64,000 nt of DNA from Ixodes scapularis (lineage: Eukaryota > Arthropoda > Arachnida > Ixodida > Ixodidae): positions 48,012,296 through 48,076,295 of the forward strand of contig NW_024609880.1 in assembly GCF_016920785.2 (NCBI RefSeq), in the 5' to 3' direction. The notes beneath the pieces were generated by a model. That model worked only from the letters and a program-made list of their open reading frames with translations, was not told the origin of the DNA and made no database searches. Below are positions 21,181 through 31,720 of the stretch, one piece after another (position 1 is the first letter of the stretch; each line of letters begins with the position of its first letter). Position numbers and translations under genes: made by a program.

Positions 21181-21613
21181 ACGTTTAAAATTCTCTGTAA
21201 TGCCGAATTGGAGCACAGCTCTTGAGGAGGGAGGAAGGGTACGAAGGGGAGGGTATACCAGCTGCTCCCCCTCCGTACCCTTCCATCCTCCTCTCCTGTT
21301 CCCATCCCACTTAGCGTAAACATTTCGCTAAATTTTCCGCTAAATTTAGCCGGGAAAATTTCCCGCTGAATTGAAGTGTGACGTCACATGACACGTCATC
21401 TGAAATTTTAAGTGTGACGTCACGTGACGTCAAACGGGTAAAATGTTTCCTCTAAATTTAGCGGAAAAATTTTCCGCCAAACTAGCAAAAACTTTTACCG
21501 CAAAATTTAGCGGGAAAATTTTACCCTCGTGACGTCACACGTGACGTCGCGAGTGATGTAATTTGGGGAACAGCCCAGAAACGGGTGCCTAGGAGCTGTG
21601 CTCTAAAACAACG
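21181..21613. mobile_element. Minisatellite-bearing element, copy 2
   Basis: Starts ACGTTTAAAATTCTCTGTAA and TTGGAGCACAGCTCTTGAGG, and ends GGAGCTGTGCTCTAAAACAA, matching the ends of 4351-5341. The interior has about five decayed TTTAGCGGGAAAATTTT units and repeated GTGACGTCAC text in place of the long array of copy 1. Confidence 0.65.
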
Positions 21614-22198
21614 TTACACTAATGAACGATTTTTATGCAAATTGGATGATTCTGATCGATCATCGCAAGCCAAGATAAAGAACGAAGCCTATCCAACTTT
21701 GGCGTTCCGCTTCATTCCACGGAAGTCTACGAGGAGGCCCTGGCACTGCCTAATCAAATCGTAATTATCGTGTTGTCTCCAATAGTTACATGCTGAAACA
21801 AAAGTAGGTTCTATCATTCTCTGCTAACCAAGATAGCCATGAATGACTGACTTTGTCGTCGTCTTTTATCAATTCAGCGCACCGCTAATCTTGATTCAGA
21901 TCAGCCTAAACTCCAAGTCCACCCCACTATTTTTTTTTTTTTTTTGTAATGCCATTTTTCTACATGTCGTCTCTTTCACGAATTTTTTTGCTTTTGGTTT
22001 CTGTGTTGTTATGTTTTACTGTGGAAACACTCCTATTGACGCCACGCACGCGATCAAGCGAAGTGAGTTCGTCAAACTCACTCCAAGCCAAGTGTGTTCC
22101 TCAGGAAGGAGTCGTGTGGCACACTACAGAAACGACACTAAGGGCGAAGTGCACTCGCTTGTAGTGACACTAAACTAGCCCGTCTGACAGGGGTATTA

Positions 22199-23130
22199 AC
22201 TTATCGCGCTGGGATTTGTATACAGAGAGGCTCGAAGCTGGTGCACTCACTAATTGAGAGTAGGAATTACATGAGACCTTCGGAGTCAAAATAAACAAAA
22301 TAAGAACTGGTTTTGTCTGTGAAAAATATATCGTTAAGCATTTTTTCTCAAAATCAACCAAAAAATCGTTGCGTGCTATTTTGGCGTTTACTACGATTGA
22401 AAAATTTGTTAAATGGAAATAAAATAGAATTGGCTTATCTATTCTTCACTTCATTTGGCCCGACTAAACGCCACAGTAACATATAATATGTGTTCATGTG
22501 TACATGCAAAAGTATAGGAAAAAGGTTTTGATTTTTCTTAATTTGCTCAGATGAGCCAATCTTTCCACTATTTTAGCGAAAGCTTCCACCAATTTCAGGC
22601 ACCTCCGAAATTCTAGCGCGATACGTCAAGAACCCGATTTATACCGTCCATTCAAACGACCATGGATCCATTTGAACCACGCTGTGGATATTGTATAACA
22701 AATAAAGCAAAACGCTGTTCCCGGGCGTTTCGCTTATAGTGGTGGCTCGGTTCAGGGTACGTCGTTAGATTTTAAAGGGGCCGTGGAACACTATCGATTT
22801 TAATATTTTTCGCCTTACTCTATTTTCCTGGCACCGTGGAGTTTCCCAAATATGCCCGTACGCAACGCCACTGTTCAAGAAGCTTCTAGGCCGCGGTGTA
22901 ATTTCAAGGTTGCAAGTGGACTTCCTCTTTCGGTCTCAGGCTCCTTCGGAAAACGTGAGAACGAATTACATTGTTGACGTGAGGCACCCATAGTGACGAT
23001 ATTCCAATGCAGCTCGTAGATTGTACTCGAGCAATGCGTGAATACTCGATTTGGGCTCGCGACAATCAATGTCCCCGACGAGAATTCGGATGGTGGCTCG
23101 GGTCCAAGGGCTGCGACGTCGGGAAGGTCC
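22199..23130. other. No gene recognised
   Basis: AT-rich sequence. TTTTAAAGGGGCCGTGGAAC at 22773 resembles a TIR start but no right end was found. Confidence 0.5.
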
Positions 23131-23142
23131 AAACCCTAACAA

Positions 23143-23226
23143 TGGAGAATTTTAGGATGCGGGGCTCCAACGCTTTGAGTTCCCAAAGCTCTTTGGGGGC
23201 CCCCAACCGTTGGGACCCCCTATTTT
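23143..23226. repeat. Palindromic short repeat (CTAAAA..CTCCATT family)
   Basis: AATGGAGAATTTTAGGATGC leads into nested GGGACC/AAAGCTCTTTGGG text. Similar ends occur at 39689-39760. Confidence 0.4.
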
Positions 23227-24906
23227 AAAACTGCCTAATGTCTTCATGGAAGCCAACGCGTGCCCTGTGCAATGGCAACCCTAGCGCATGACTAGGATGA
23301 ACCTTGGTGGCATATATAACTGGCACCAGATGGCGTGACTTCTTGTTTCAGCTACGGTTGAGGAGTAAACAATGCTTCTATTTAATTTTTTTTTTTCGAT
23401 TGTTTTTGTGTGGACTAAGAAACTAACGCGTGCTTTGTAGGTAATGAACGTCGAGGATAGAGCCCAAGCGCGGTATTGAATAAAAGTGCAAAAACCGTTG
23501 CACCGCCTTTTTAAACTTGCTACCTGGCACATGGCGTGGTCACTGCGGTGGTGTCCTCCTCGGGAAAGTCACGCACGTGCCGATGACTAAGTCTCATTTC
23601 GCATTGAACAATGACGAAACAGTCGACAATGCGCGTTTAAAGTAATGACGATGATGATAAAGCGGACATTTGTAGTATTTGCTCGGTGTCCTCCACTCTA
23701 CGGGATTCCCAGAGCTTTCGATAGAGAGCAGAATTTCGAAAGAGGGGCCCATAATGGTGGAGCCATACCCGCGCTAAACCAGCGCAACATTCGCGAAACG
23801 TAACAGTGCGGCCTCGCAACGATGCCACTCCCGAAGTGTCGAAACCGAGGAGACGTCATCAGTCACGCCTCCGATGGTCGTATACAACTGCTCGCCTTCA
23901 TTAAAGAAGCGTCGTTGAAAGGAAAACGTTCGGCGCGGCAAAAGCGGAAAAAGAGGGAGACGCGAGTCTTTATGGTGCGCAAACGCGCGCGCGTGTTCCG
24001 AGAATGTTCCGAGTCCATCAGCCTATTTGGGGTTGTGGCATTCCACGGACGCAGCGGGGCCCTGCGGAAACTGCACCAACGTTTCTTCCTGCAGCTTTTC
24101 CTTCGGGCTTCCCCGAGCAAGGTCTCGTTTCCGCGTAGACGCGGTGCATGTACGTGTATGGCTGCAGCATATGCTATTACACGCCGCGTGCACACCAATG
24201 TGCGTCGAACATGTTGCGCCTTTCGGTTGCTCGCGCGCGCGTACTCGGTTGTTTTGGGTAAATTGGGCCATTTTGCCTGACTGGGATTTTACCCATCTGT
24301 TTCATTCTTGCGCGTGATATGCCATCGCACCATGCTTGTTCTTGTCGAAGAGGGCGAATTCGGTAGTGGGGTAGGCTGCAAACGTATACGCGTACAGCAG
24401 CAAGGCCACTACAATATAGTAGATGAGGTGAGGTCAATGGCGGCGGTGAATAAATTACGATAGATACCAATCTGATAGCACCGAGTCTTACCTCGATGGA
24501 ATTGTCGACGAGGCAGCAGTGTATGAGACAGAATCATAGCTAAAGTCTGCACTATCGGGTTATATTTCCTTTAAAAAAAAAAACTTTATTTTTTTAGGAA
24601 AAAGAAAAGCTGCCAGAAATGTTCTTATAGTATCAACGGAAGGACGTTTGCAATGCTGTGCCTGTACATTTTTTACTCAGATGACATACAATCACACCAT
24701 ACTCTGGTTCTTTAGAAGGCAATTTGCTGTTTAGGGGGGAGACCTTTCGTTGTTTTTTTCTTCACACTTTTGGCATAATTTGGGATGTGCTTGTCGGCAC
24801 CTACATTTGGGGATATATGAAATTCTCATCCGAAAGAAACTAACATACTCGTCACCATATGACCAAACCTCCCGTCCCATGAAGTGTACAAGAACTTATG
24901 TTTCAG
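23227..24906. other. No gene recognised
   Basis: Arginine-rich open frames at 23822-24280 on both strands are typical of CG-rich chance ORFs. Nothing else is visible. Confidence 0.5.
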
Positions 24907-25079
24907 GCAGCGTGAGTGTAGTCTGCCAGAGTACGGAAATAATGCTACACGTCATTGATGAGGAATCTAGCCAGTGCAGTACGACTGCTAGCCACCACGT
25001 AGTATCGATACACGACCGCCACAACGGTACAATTATTATCCAGACCGAAACGGGCATTGGTGGGGACGTAGAATGTTGA
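24907..25079 (+). CDS. Candidate terminal coding exon of an unrecognised gene
   Basis: After an acceptor-like TTATGTTTCAG (ends 24906) the frame runs 56 codons to TGA at 25077. Its text looks protein-like: SVSVVCQSTEIMLHVIDEE, then three further Cys or His-rich stretches and IIIQTETGIGG before a final Cys. Opening Cys and alternating hydrophobics recall the start of secreted beta-sandwich domains, but I cannot assign a family. No poly(A) signal was identified close by. It could instead be an exon that reads into a weak donor (GAC|GTAGAA at 25068). The upstream part of the long open frame is probably intron. Confidence 0.3.
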
Positions 25080-25264
25080 TATCACGCATGGTTTGTTCAC
25101 AATGGGAAACAATGGGAGACGTTGAAGTATACTCATCTTGGGTCTTTGGGTTTTTAAAGAAAATCCAACCGCCTTGCCCTTCTAAGCTTTGCCCTCTTCG
25201 TCTCCTGGGCTGTGGGACGTTCTGAGCACATCGCGCATGCGACCAGAGCCCAGTGACTCAGCGT

Positions 25265-25288
25265 TTTTTTTTTTTTTTTTTTTTTTTG
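25265..25288. repeat. Poly(T) tract
   Basis: About 23 consecutive T, possibly the tail of a minus-strand retroposed sequence. No body recognised. Confidence 0.7.
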
Positions 25289-25779
25289 TTTCGAATGAAA
25301 AGCGCTGAGAACGTGCCTAATCCCAAGCTTGTCGGCGCCATCAAGAGACGCAGTCTCAGATCGTCAGTGATACATCCTCTCGGTGTCAGTATCGCGCCTT
25401 CATCTAACTAAAAGCCGCAATAACTGAATCAGACGTTCTCCCTTGAACAGTGATTTTACACAGACATATTGGTACAAACAAGAACGCCGATGACATTTTC
25501 GCTCCGAATCAGTGTGTCCACGTTGTTTGAACAGAAGAAAAAATACTGTACAGGATAAAATCGATAAAAGACGGAACCACTTTTTATTTTCTTATAGACT
25601 CAACCAGTTTTTATTTTTTTCCTTTAGTATTCGGAGGTTTCATGTATTCATACTCTAAATTAATGAATGCAATGCACCGCCTTCGGGCACCTCTGTAGTG
25701 AATCCTAGCCCGATATACGTTGGAAAACCGATTTTTGCGGACCGTCGGAAACGGGATTGAAGCGTACACGCGGTATATA
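25289..25779. other. No recognisable feature
   Basis: No frame, repeat or hairpin supported. Confidence 0.6.
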
Positions 25780-25897
25780 GACAAAGGCGCCAAAAAGACG
25801 ACGGACAAGTTAAAGGACGACGAACACCATAGAGCGTTCTGTGATGTGTCGTCGTCCGTCGTCCTTCAACTTGTCCGACGTCTTTATAGCACCTTTA
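25780..25897. repeat. Inverted repeat, arms of about 45 bp
   Basis: ACAAAGGCGCCAAAAAGACG and GACAAGTTAAAGGACGACG are mirrored by CGTCGTCCTTCAACTTGTC and ACGTCTTTATAGCACCTTTA. A third related copy TTGTCCGTCGTCTTTTTGTC follows at about 25934. Confidence 0.7.
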
Positions 25898-26322
25898 TCC
25901 TATCGAAGAGCACTTTGTAGTGTTTGTCCTCCTCTTGTCCGTCGTCTTTTTGTCGCTATCCACGAACCACCAACTAGCCCAAATAAATACCATTCTACTG
26001 CCCATACTCGCAGATTTCAAAGGTATCCGGACACCAGGAAGCGCGACCGCTCGGCCCTTACAGCAACGACGCGTCCTTATCTTTTCTTCCAGGAGCAGAG
26101 CACGGTCAAGAAGGCAATCTAATCGATCAGACGCGCGGCACGGTTCAGGTGACACGTATTCCAGCTCGTGCACGGCATTCGGTTCGGACTGTCCGGCGGT
26201 GGACCGCGCGCGCACAACGTTATCGTTTTTATTATTTTATTTTTATTTTATTTTTTTTACTGGGTCTACCAGTATCCAGCAGAGAAGACAAATCCCTCCT
26301 TCCCCGGCCGGCGTCTACACGC

Positions 26323-26369
26323 CATTTCACCTTACGATGGACCGCAGCGGACGCTACGAAGCATCCTAT
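26323..26369. repeat. Single arm of the CGATGGACCGC palindrome family
   Basis: CATTTCACCTTACGATGGAC and CGCAGCGGACGC match the arm at 8959. No mirrored arm was found nearby. Confidence 0.5.
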
Positions 26370-26633
26370 ATGAATAGAGACTGTGGGAGAGGAGGAGATG
26401 AGAGTGCACGGCGATGTCAGCGCACCGAGCCCTTGCCCCAGGTGGCGTGGGCATTGCGCATGCGCAGGAACCAGATTCGCGCGGAGCGTTCTGCGCATGC
26501 GCCGTGCCAATAGCAGCGCAACTTTAGCAGCGTGACGTCAGGGCCGCGTTTTGGTCTTACGTTTGCAAGCAGTCACGTTTGAAAAGCTCGTCTGGCCACC
26601 ATACATGACTGGCAATGCATGGTGACGGAAACT

Positions 26634-26722
26634 TAGGCTAGGTGGTGCATGCTACTGCCCGTTACAAAGGGTGTAGCCATTAACATCCATCCAACATCCA
26701 TCCATCCATTTATCCATCCATG
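26634..26722 (+). mobile_element. LINE 3' end, (ATCC)n tail
   Basis: GGCTAGGTGGTGCATGCTAC, CCCGTTACAAAGGGTGTAGC and then ATCCATCC repeats. Same family as 43786-44027 and 45579-46806. It is 5'-truncated, and another copy begins directly after it. Confidence 0.75.
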
Positions 26723-28262
26723 GTAACCAGTGGAATGGAAAAGAAATTAGAGCAGAGCAACTCCGGCTTTGATGCGAGTTGTACGGAAGGAGGGAGAAGT
26801 GTAATACAGGTGACGTACGCGGACGGCATAGTACTCGTGGCAGATAACCGGGATACATTACAGGAACTAGCTGGAATATGTGGAGAGGAAGGGGACACCT
26901 TGGGGTACGAGTTTTAGCAGTGACACGTCTGGAGTAATGGTGTTTAACGACGAAATAAGGATACAAGACATTGCAATAGACCATGTAGGAAAATACAAAT
27001 ATCTGGGAGTCTGATTCAAAGAGGGAAGGAAATGTCTAGAGGAACATGAAGAGAATATAATTAGAAAAAGGAAAATAAATGAATCTATTAGGAAGCTCGA
27101 GGCGCTATGGAACTATAATAGATATGATGTGGTCAATGGTATGTGTAAAGGACTGATGGTACACCAGAACTGTCTTTTGGCATTGCAGTACTGTGCATGA
27201 AATCAGAAAGACACCAAATAGGGGGGGGGGGGGGGGGGGGGGGTACGGGGGGACATAGGCTGGTCGTCTTTCGAGAGCAGGGAGGCAATTAGTAAGTTGA
27301 AATTTGAACTAAGGGTGACCGACATGGATGATACGCGGCGGGCACGGAAGGTATTCAAGTATTTATGCATGAAAAGTTTAAACACAAAATGGACAAACCA
27401 AACCCGAAAACTTACATTTAAATACCTACACGCTAGTGATGGTGCTGAGGAGACTACTTCAGTGGAAAAGGAGTGAAAGAGGCAGAAAGGGAAATGTGGG
27501 AGGGAAGAATGCAAGAGAAATCAGCTCTAACGGTGTACAGGTCACAAGGAAAATGCGTTTCTCAATTCACTTGGAAGTTTTACTCTTTGAGGCGAAAACG
27601 GGAGTTTGGAGTACAAAGACGTATAGGGCTAAAGTTCAGGGGACCGACACATTATGTGCTGTTTGCCATAATGAGAGCGAGACACCAGAGCATTTGGTTT
27701 TGAAGTGCATATGAGGCTTAGCCCTGCCTTCCCTGAAGGGGAAACGGGTCTGGCCGGGGCCCTGGGTTTTGCTGACAAGGGAGGAAGGACGGAAGAGAAA
27801 AATATTAGTCCCAATGAGGCGATTATAAGATTGGTGGAAATTATCTAGGGCAAATTGAGTGATGCACAACTAACTATAGCATACCTGTGGACTGGCGGGA
27901 CAGGGGAAAATTGGGACTGCCTCCCGTGTGGTCCCGCGTGGCTCCGGCCCAAAGTCTCAATCCTGTCTCCCAGTGTGTCCGGTGTTGGGGTAACGCCGAC
28001 AAGGTTTGACCCGAGGAAAATCGGCGACTCCCTCGCCGGGGGAAAGAGGCGGGGTGTGACTATTTTAGGTTTTTTCGCCCGATCCCCTAAAGGTCAATCT
28101 GGTGATACCACACTGCCTGGTGTTAGTTTGGGTGAGAGAATTGGCTTAGAAGGGCGGAATGAATCGTACGATTGACTTTTTTTTAGATTTGGGCTAGGTG
28201 GTGCAAGCTACCACCCGTTACGAATAATACAGCCATTAACATCCAGTCATTCACCCATCCGG
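26723..28262 (+). pseudogene. Degenerate non-LTR retrotransposon ORF2 (RT to C-terminal Cys-His motif)
   Basis: Starts inside the RT palm: VTYADGIVLVADNRDTLQEL keeps the FADD-box context, but the second catalytic Asp is Gly. Next come IDHVGKYKYLGV, EHEENIIRK and LWNYNRYDVV, which match the longer copy at 45785-46759. A G23 run (27221-27243) interrupts the coding text. The end holds TLCAVCHNESETPEHLVLKC, a CX2CX8HX4C motif near 27650-27710, then a 3' UTR ending CCACCCGTTACGAATAATAC and decayed ATCC repeats at 28262. Several stops and frame changes make it inactive. Encoded enzymes of this type prime reverse transcription at a genomic nick. Confidence 0.75.
27221..27243. repeat. G23 run inside the LINE remnant
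   Basis: Lies after GACACCAAATAG, where the sister copy has coding text, so it is a later expansion within the element. Confidence 0.9.
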
Positions 28263-28302
28263 GGCGAGGGGTGGAATCGTACTTTTTTGTAAATTGGTTT
28301 CT

Positions 28303-28373
28303 ATAGGCTAAATGGCGCAAGCTGCCTTCGGTTATAAAGGGTACAGCCATTATCACCCGTCCATCCACCCTTT
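28303..28373 (+). mobile_element. LINE 3' end, (ATCC)n tail
   Basis: GGCTAAATGGCGCAAGCTGC...AAAGGGTACAGCCATTATCA then CCATCCACCC. It follows the previous copy by 40 bp in the same orientation. Confidence 0.7.
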
Positions 28374-28570
28374 GTTTGGGCGCCCGATTAGCACGCCTTA
28401 GCAGGGCTTGACAGAACACTGTAAAACTTGTCTATCAGACGGTCTCCACACTCCAGAGCAGCAAGAAATGTCGGCACCCAAATGCCGCACTCTCAAATTC
28501 AGCGCTGGTAACGCGTATTACGTGACTACGGGCCCCCGTATGTCGCTGCAGCGCTCTTCCTGGGGTCACG

Positions 28571-28655
28571 TGGTGACACCCACAGTCACATGGCATCGGA
28601 ACGGATTGACTGGGATGGCTCGTCGCGTCAGCAGCGGTCCATCGTAGGGTAAAAC
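28571..28655. repeat. Arm of the CGATGGACCGC palindrome family
   Basis: GACTGGGATGGCTCGTCGCG and GCGGTCCATCGTAGGGTAAA are the reverse complement of the arm type seen at 26323. Confidence 0.5.
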
Positions 28656-28821
28656 GGAGTCGTATTGCTTTGCTCGCCGTTGCAGGTAACCCAGAAAGGA
28701 AAGGAAGAAAAAAAAAATATCGGGTTTCTGTGCTTGATATTTGTCCAGATTAACTCCTGCCGGGATTTGCGTCACAGACTTTTTTTCTTTTTTTCCTTCT
28801 TGCATAAACAATAAAGCAGAC

Positions 28822-28843
28822 GAAAAAAAAAAAAAAAAAAAAA
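28822..28843. repeat. Poly(A) tract
   Basis: About 20 A following AATAAAGCAGACG, so possibly the tail of a plus-strand retroposed transcript. No coding body recognised upstream. Confidence 0.4.
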
Positions 28844-28859
28844 GGTGTCATGGGGTTCC

Positions 28860-29520
28860 GCTGTGGAGTTGAGGTGGGAGTAAAGTGCACCGCGTTTTTC
28901 CTCATCGCTCACTGATACGCGGTAGCCCCTGCGTGCGCTGCAGCTTTGCAGCGGCGCGGGTGGGCGGGCGGCTTAGCGTCTGTGCAATTCCGATACCTCG
29001 ATTATGAATGGCGGCCGACGCCTTTGCGTGTTTGTTATATGGGGCGGCCGAATTTGTTTTTCCTTCTGGTAGCTCATGAGCTTTCCTTCGCTCTCTCTCT
29101 CACTCGTTTACCTGGGCCATGGAAATCAACATCACAAAAAAGATCAAGTCAACGAGCTCATTGATGCACCTTCAAAAGCGAGACTTCACCAAATACCCTA
29201 TAGGGCTCAAACTCATTCAAGTGTAAAGACCAACTTCCCACCCATCTTTTTTTTTTTTTGTGTGTGTGCTTTTTGTTAAAGGTTTTTAGCAGAAGGGGGC
29301 TTTTATTCCTCTCTCTCTCTCTCTTTCACTTTTGTATACATCTGCATATTTCTTTCTTCTGCGAATGGTGCGGAGGGGCAGCAGCCCGTGCTGTCTATTT
29401 ATAAGGCCCCCAGACATTCCGAAACATCCTTTGTTCTCGCTATTTCGTGGGAAGGCAAGCAGCAAAGGGGAACCAAATGTTGTTCATTACATACTCGCCT
29501 AATATTACCAAACAACTCTG
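28860..29520. other. No gene recognised; simple repeats
   Basis: Contains (CT)n tracts at about 29089-29102 and 29310-29324 and a T-rich run. Chance frames only. Confidence 0.6.
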
Positions 29521-29522
29521 CC

Positions 29523-29600
29523 ATGAATGGGTACATGAATGGAGGGTGGATACAGCTGGGAATTCTTCGAATCGGACGGCCGCTTCCGCCACTTATAACC
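29523..29600 (-). mobile_element. LINE 3' end fragment
   Basis: Reads ATGAATGGAGGGTGG then CGAATCGGACGGCCGCTTCC, the minus-strand version of the (ATCC)n LINE end. Confidence 0.55.
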
Positions 29601-29693
29601 CATAGGGGTGGATGGATGCACGAATGTTTCTGAAGCTAGGACTCGACATAAACACACAAACTGCACCGATGTAACAAAAAAAGCATTTTTACG

Positions 29694-29752
29694 ATGGATG
29701 GACGAATTCGCCTAAGCGCTTTGAATCGGATGGCGGCTTCTTCCACCTAGCC
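29694..29752 (-). mobile_element. LINE 3' end fragment
   Basis: GATGGATGGACGAATTCGCC, GAATCGGATGGCGGCTTC and CACCTAGCC. A second short copy of the same end 100 bp away. Confidence 0.6.
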
Positions 29753-30039
29753 AAAGTTCCATTTTTCGCCGCTAATATGTAAATGAGAATAGTGTATGTG
29801 AATGAATAGATGCCCTGCAGATACCAAGCAGACAACGTCTGCACGCCTGGTTATCTTCATTTTCCCAGGTGTTTCGGCGAAGCGTGATAGGGCTGTGTCC
29901 ACAGAATACAACTCCCTGCGACATGTTGCGAAAACAAAACCTCCGCTTCACCCTTTTTTTTTTTTCAACTGCAGGAAGTTTTGATTTGCAATCGAAGTGC
30001 TAAAGAATGATGCAGACATATTGTTCAGTCACCCAAGCA

Positions 30040-30290
30040 CATTGAGGACATCTAACTCAACCATCTCGTCAAACCTTCCAGCCGAATCAAGATGCTTGAT
30101 ACAAACTGAAGCATATAGCCCGTTTTGAAGGCTCGAGCCAAACTGATCATTTAGCCGTATTGGAGCGTTCTAGCCGAATTGGTGATTCTGGCCAAATTGG
30201 GCGCTTAGCCAAATTGAACCGTCGAGACGATTTGGTTCTTTCAGCCAAATGGTGTCGTCGGCCGAGTAAACACTTCAGCCAAATAAAAAA
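30040..30290. repeat. Degenerate short-unit array around AGCCAAATTGG
   Basis: About twelve variants of AGCC(A/G)AATTGG or its partner text recur every 16-25 bp. The spacers differ almost completely while the core is kept. One isolated copy is at 30795. No inverted partner array was found. Confidence 0.6.
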
Positions 30291-30299
30291 AATAAGAAA

Positions 30300-31500
30300 A
30301 AAAAAACAGTAAAATTGTATACATATGCTAATTCTATTACTTCTTACCTTTGAAAAAAAAAATGGCTGTATTTGACTTACATGATTTCAATATAAAGAGA
30401 GGACACTCCATTGACAAAATAAAAAAAAAAATCTTAATTTTAACACTATAAACTTCTATTTTTTACAGAAACAAAATAAAGTACAAGAAAAGAAAAAGGA
30501 AAACTTAAGTACAAATACAAGGAATAAAAAAAATTACCATATTTGAAAAGAACAAAAAGAGCACAAACATGTAATACAAGTTGTTGATCAAGCCCGCTCA
30601 CTTAGCTAGGGTATCGCTGTAACGATTTAGTTTTCTTCTTCGCCTGAATGGATTTCTAATTTTCAAAATAACATTCGATGGACTTGCCACCCTATTTTTC
30701 AAATTACAAATTGGTTTTAAATCGGCTGTGCCTTCCCAGGTGGTACCGATAGAGGCAAAACATTATTAACGGATTTATAGTCCTCATCCTAATTCAAGCC
30801 AAATTGGTACGACACCGTGACTACGGGGAGCGGATATGACTATAGGGACTATTCACTGGCGGCCATAGCTGTGTGCGCGACTGCTGAGCGCGTGCTGACG
30901 GCGTGCTTCCACAGTTCTTTCGCCACGTGCATTCCGCACCACCAAAATTGCCGGTCTTAGCAGCCTGTTAACGTGAGCTCGTTCCGAGCATCCGCTTTAA
31001 ACATCATCCTCAAATATGGCGTCCAGTGAATACTTCCTATTGTCGTGCACCACTCAAGTCGTGCTTAGTGTGGACAGCCCTTCAGACGACCTCTTGCGAG
31101 GCGCATGTTCCCTGGAGCGCACCTCTGATCCAGTCTCAAGGTGTTCGGGTTACGCAGAGAACGCGCGAGCGACTGACCACCCAGCGGCCCTTGCCTCTGG
31201 CGGTGTCTGCGCGCGCCCGACCGGTTGCTGCTGCTGCTGCCGTAACCCGACCACCTTGACGATTTTATGGCATGTTCTATTTGAACGACGGGAGCAGCCG
31301 CAGTCGCCGAGTGTGCGGTCGCGGCCAGGGCGCTTGAGCGATAAGGGAATCAATGGTGGTCGACCCGAAGAACAGTAAAGCTAAACGAATCGTTTCCGGG
31401 TCTCCCGATGCCGCGTAATAATGTCTCTTCCGTCCCCGGTCTGTACTTTTGTTGTAGACCCTTTTCAATCTATACTTTCGTCCAGATTTTTTTTTTTTTT
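30300..31500. other. No gene supported
   Basis: A-rich 30280-30560, then ordinary sequence. A 120-codon frame from 31016 starts with a good ATG context (MASSEYFLLSC) but shows no domain, and the overlapping minus frame is equally long. Confidence 0.5.
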
Positions 31501-31658
31501 TCCTCTGGGACTTTAAAGGGGAGACTCTGCTGCGTGCTTTGTTGGAATGACCGAACTTCAAAGTTAACTTTGAGCGATCTTGGTCGAGCACTGGCTGTTG
31601 AATCCAATTTTGGTCATGGAATGTGTTTACAGACCCTTTAACAAATGTTTTTCCTTGG

Positions 31659-31720
31659 TGTGTGTGTGTGTGAGTGTGTGTGTGTGTCTATCTGTGTGTG
31701 TGTGTGTTTGTGTGTGTTGG
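31659..31720. repeat. (TG)n microsatellite
   Basis: Interrupted TG dinucleotides followed by a G-rich patch. Confidence 0.9.

Larger units (their letters stand above)
19797..22195. mobile_element. 2.4 kb PIF/Harbinger-type element, TTA target duplication
   Basis: TIRs start TACCCCTGT and share TGTCAGACGGGCTAGTTTAG; the left end has a 7 bp insertion. TTA lies just outside each end (19794-19796, 22196-22198). TIR homology extends about 65 bp to CGAGTGCACTTC. The interior holds a transposase N-terminal remnant (20483-20887), two tRNA-type SINE copies and a second copy of the minisatellite element found at 4351-5341. TWA targets and the transposase agree on PIF/Harbinger. It is non-functional, since the catalytic half is absent. 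Confidence 0.8.

Noticed and set aside
23822..24317. 152-codon frame and its opposite-strand shadows
   Set aside because: Basic, low-information residue text with no motif; three frames overlap here.
31016..31378. 120-codon frame beginning MASSEYFLLSC
   Set aside because: Good start context, but the later part is a Cys run from a CTG/TGC repeat and there is no domain or splice support. Kept only as a remark.
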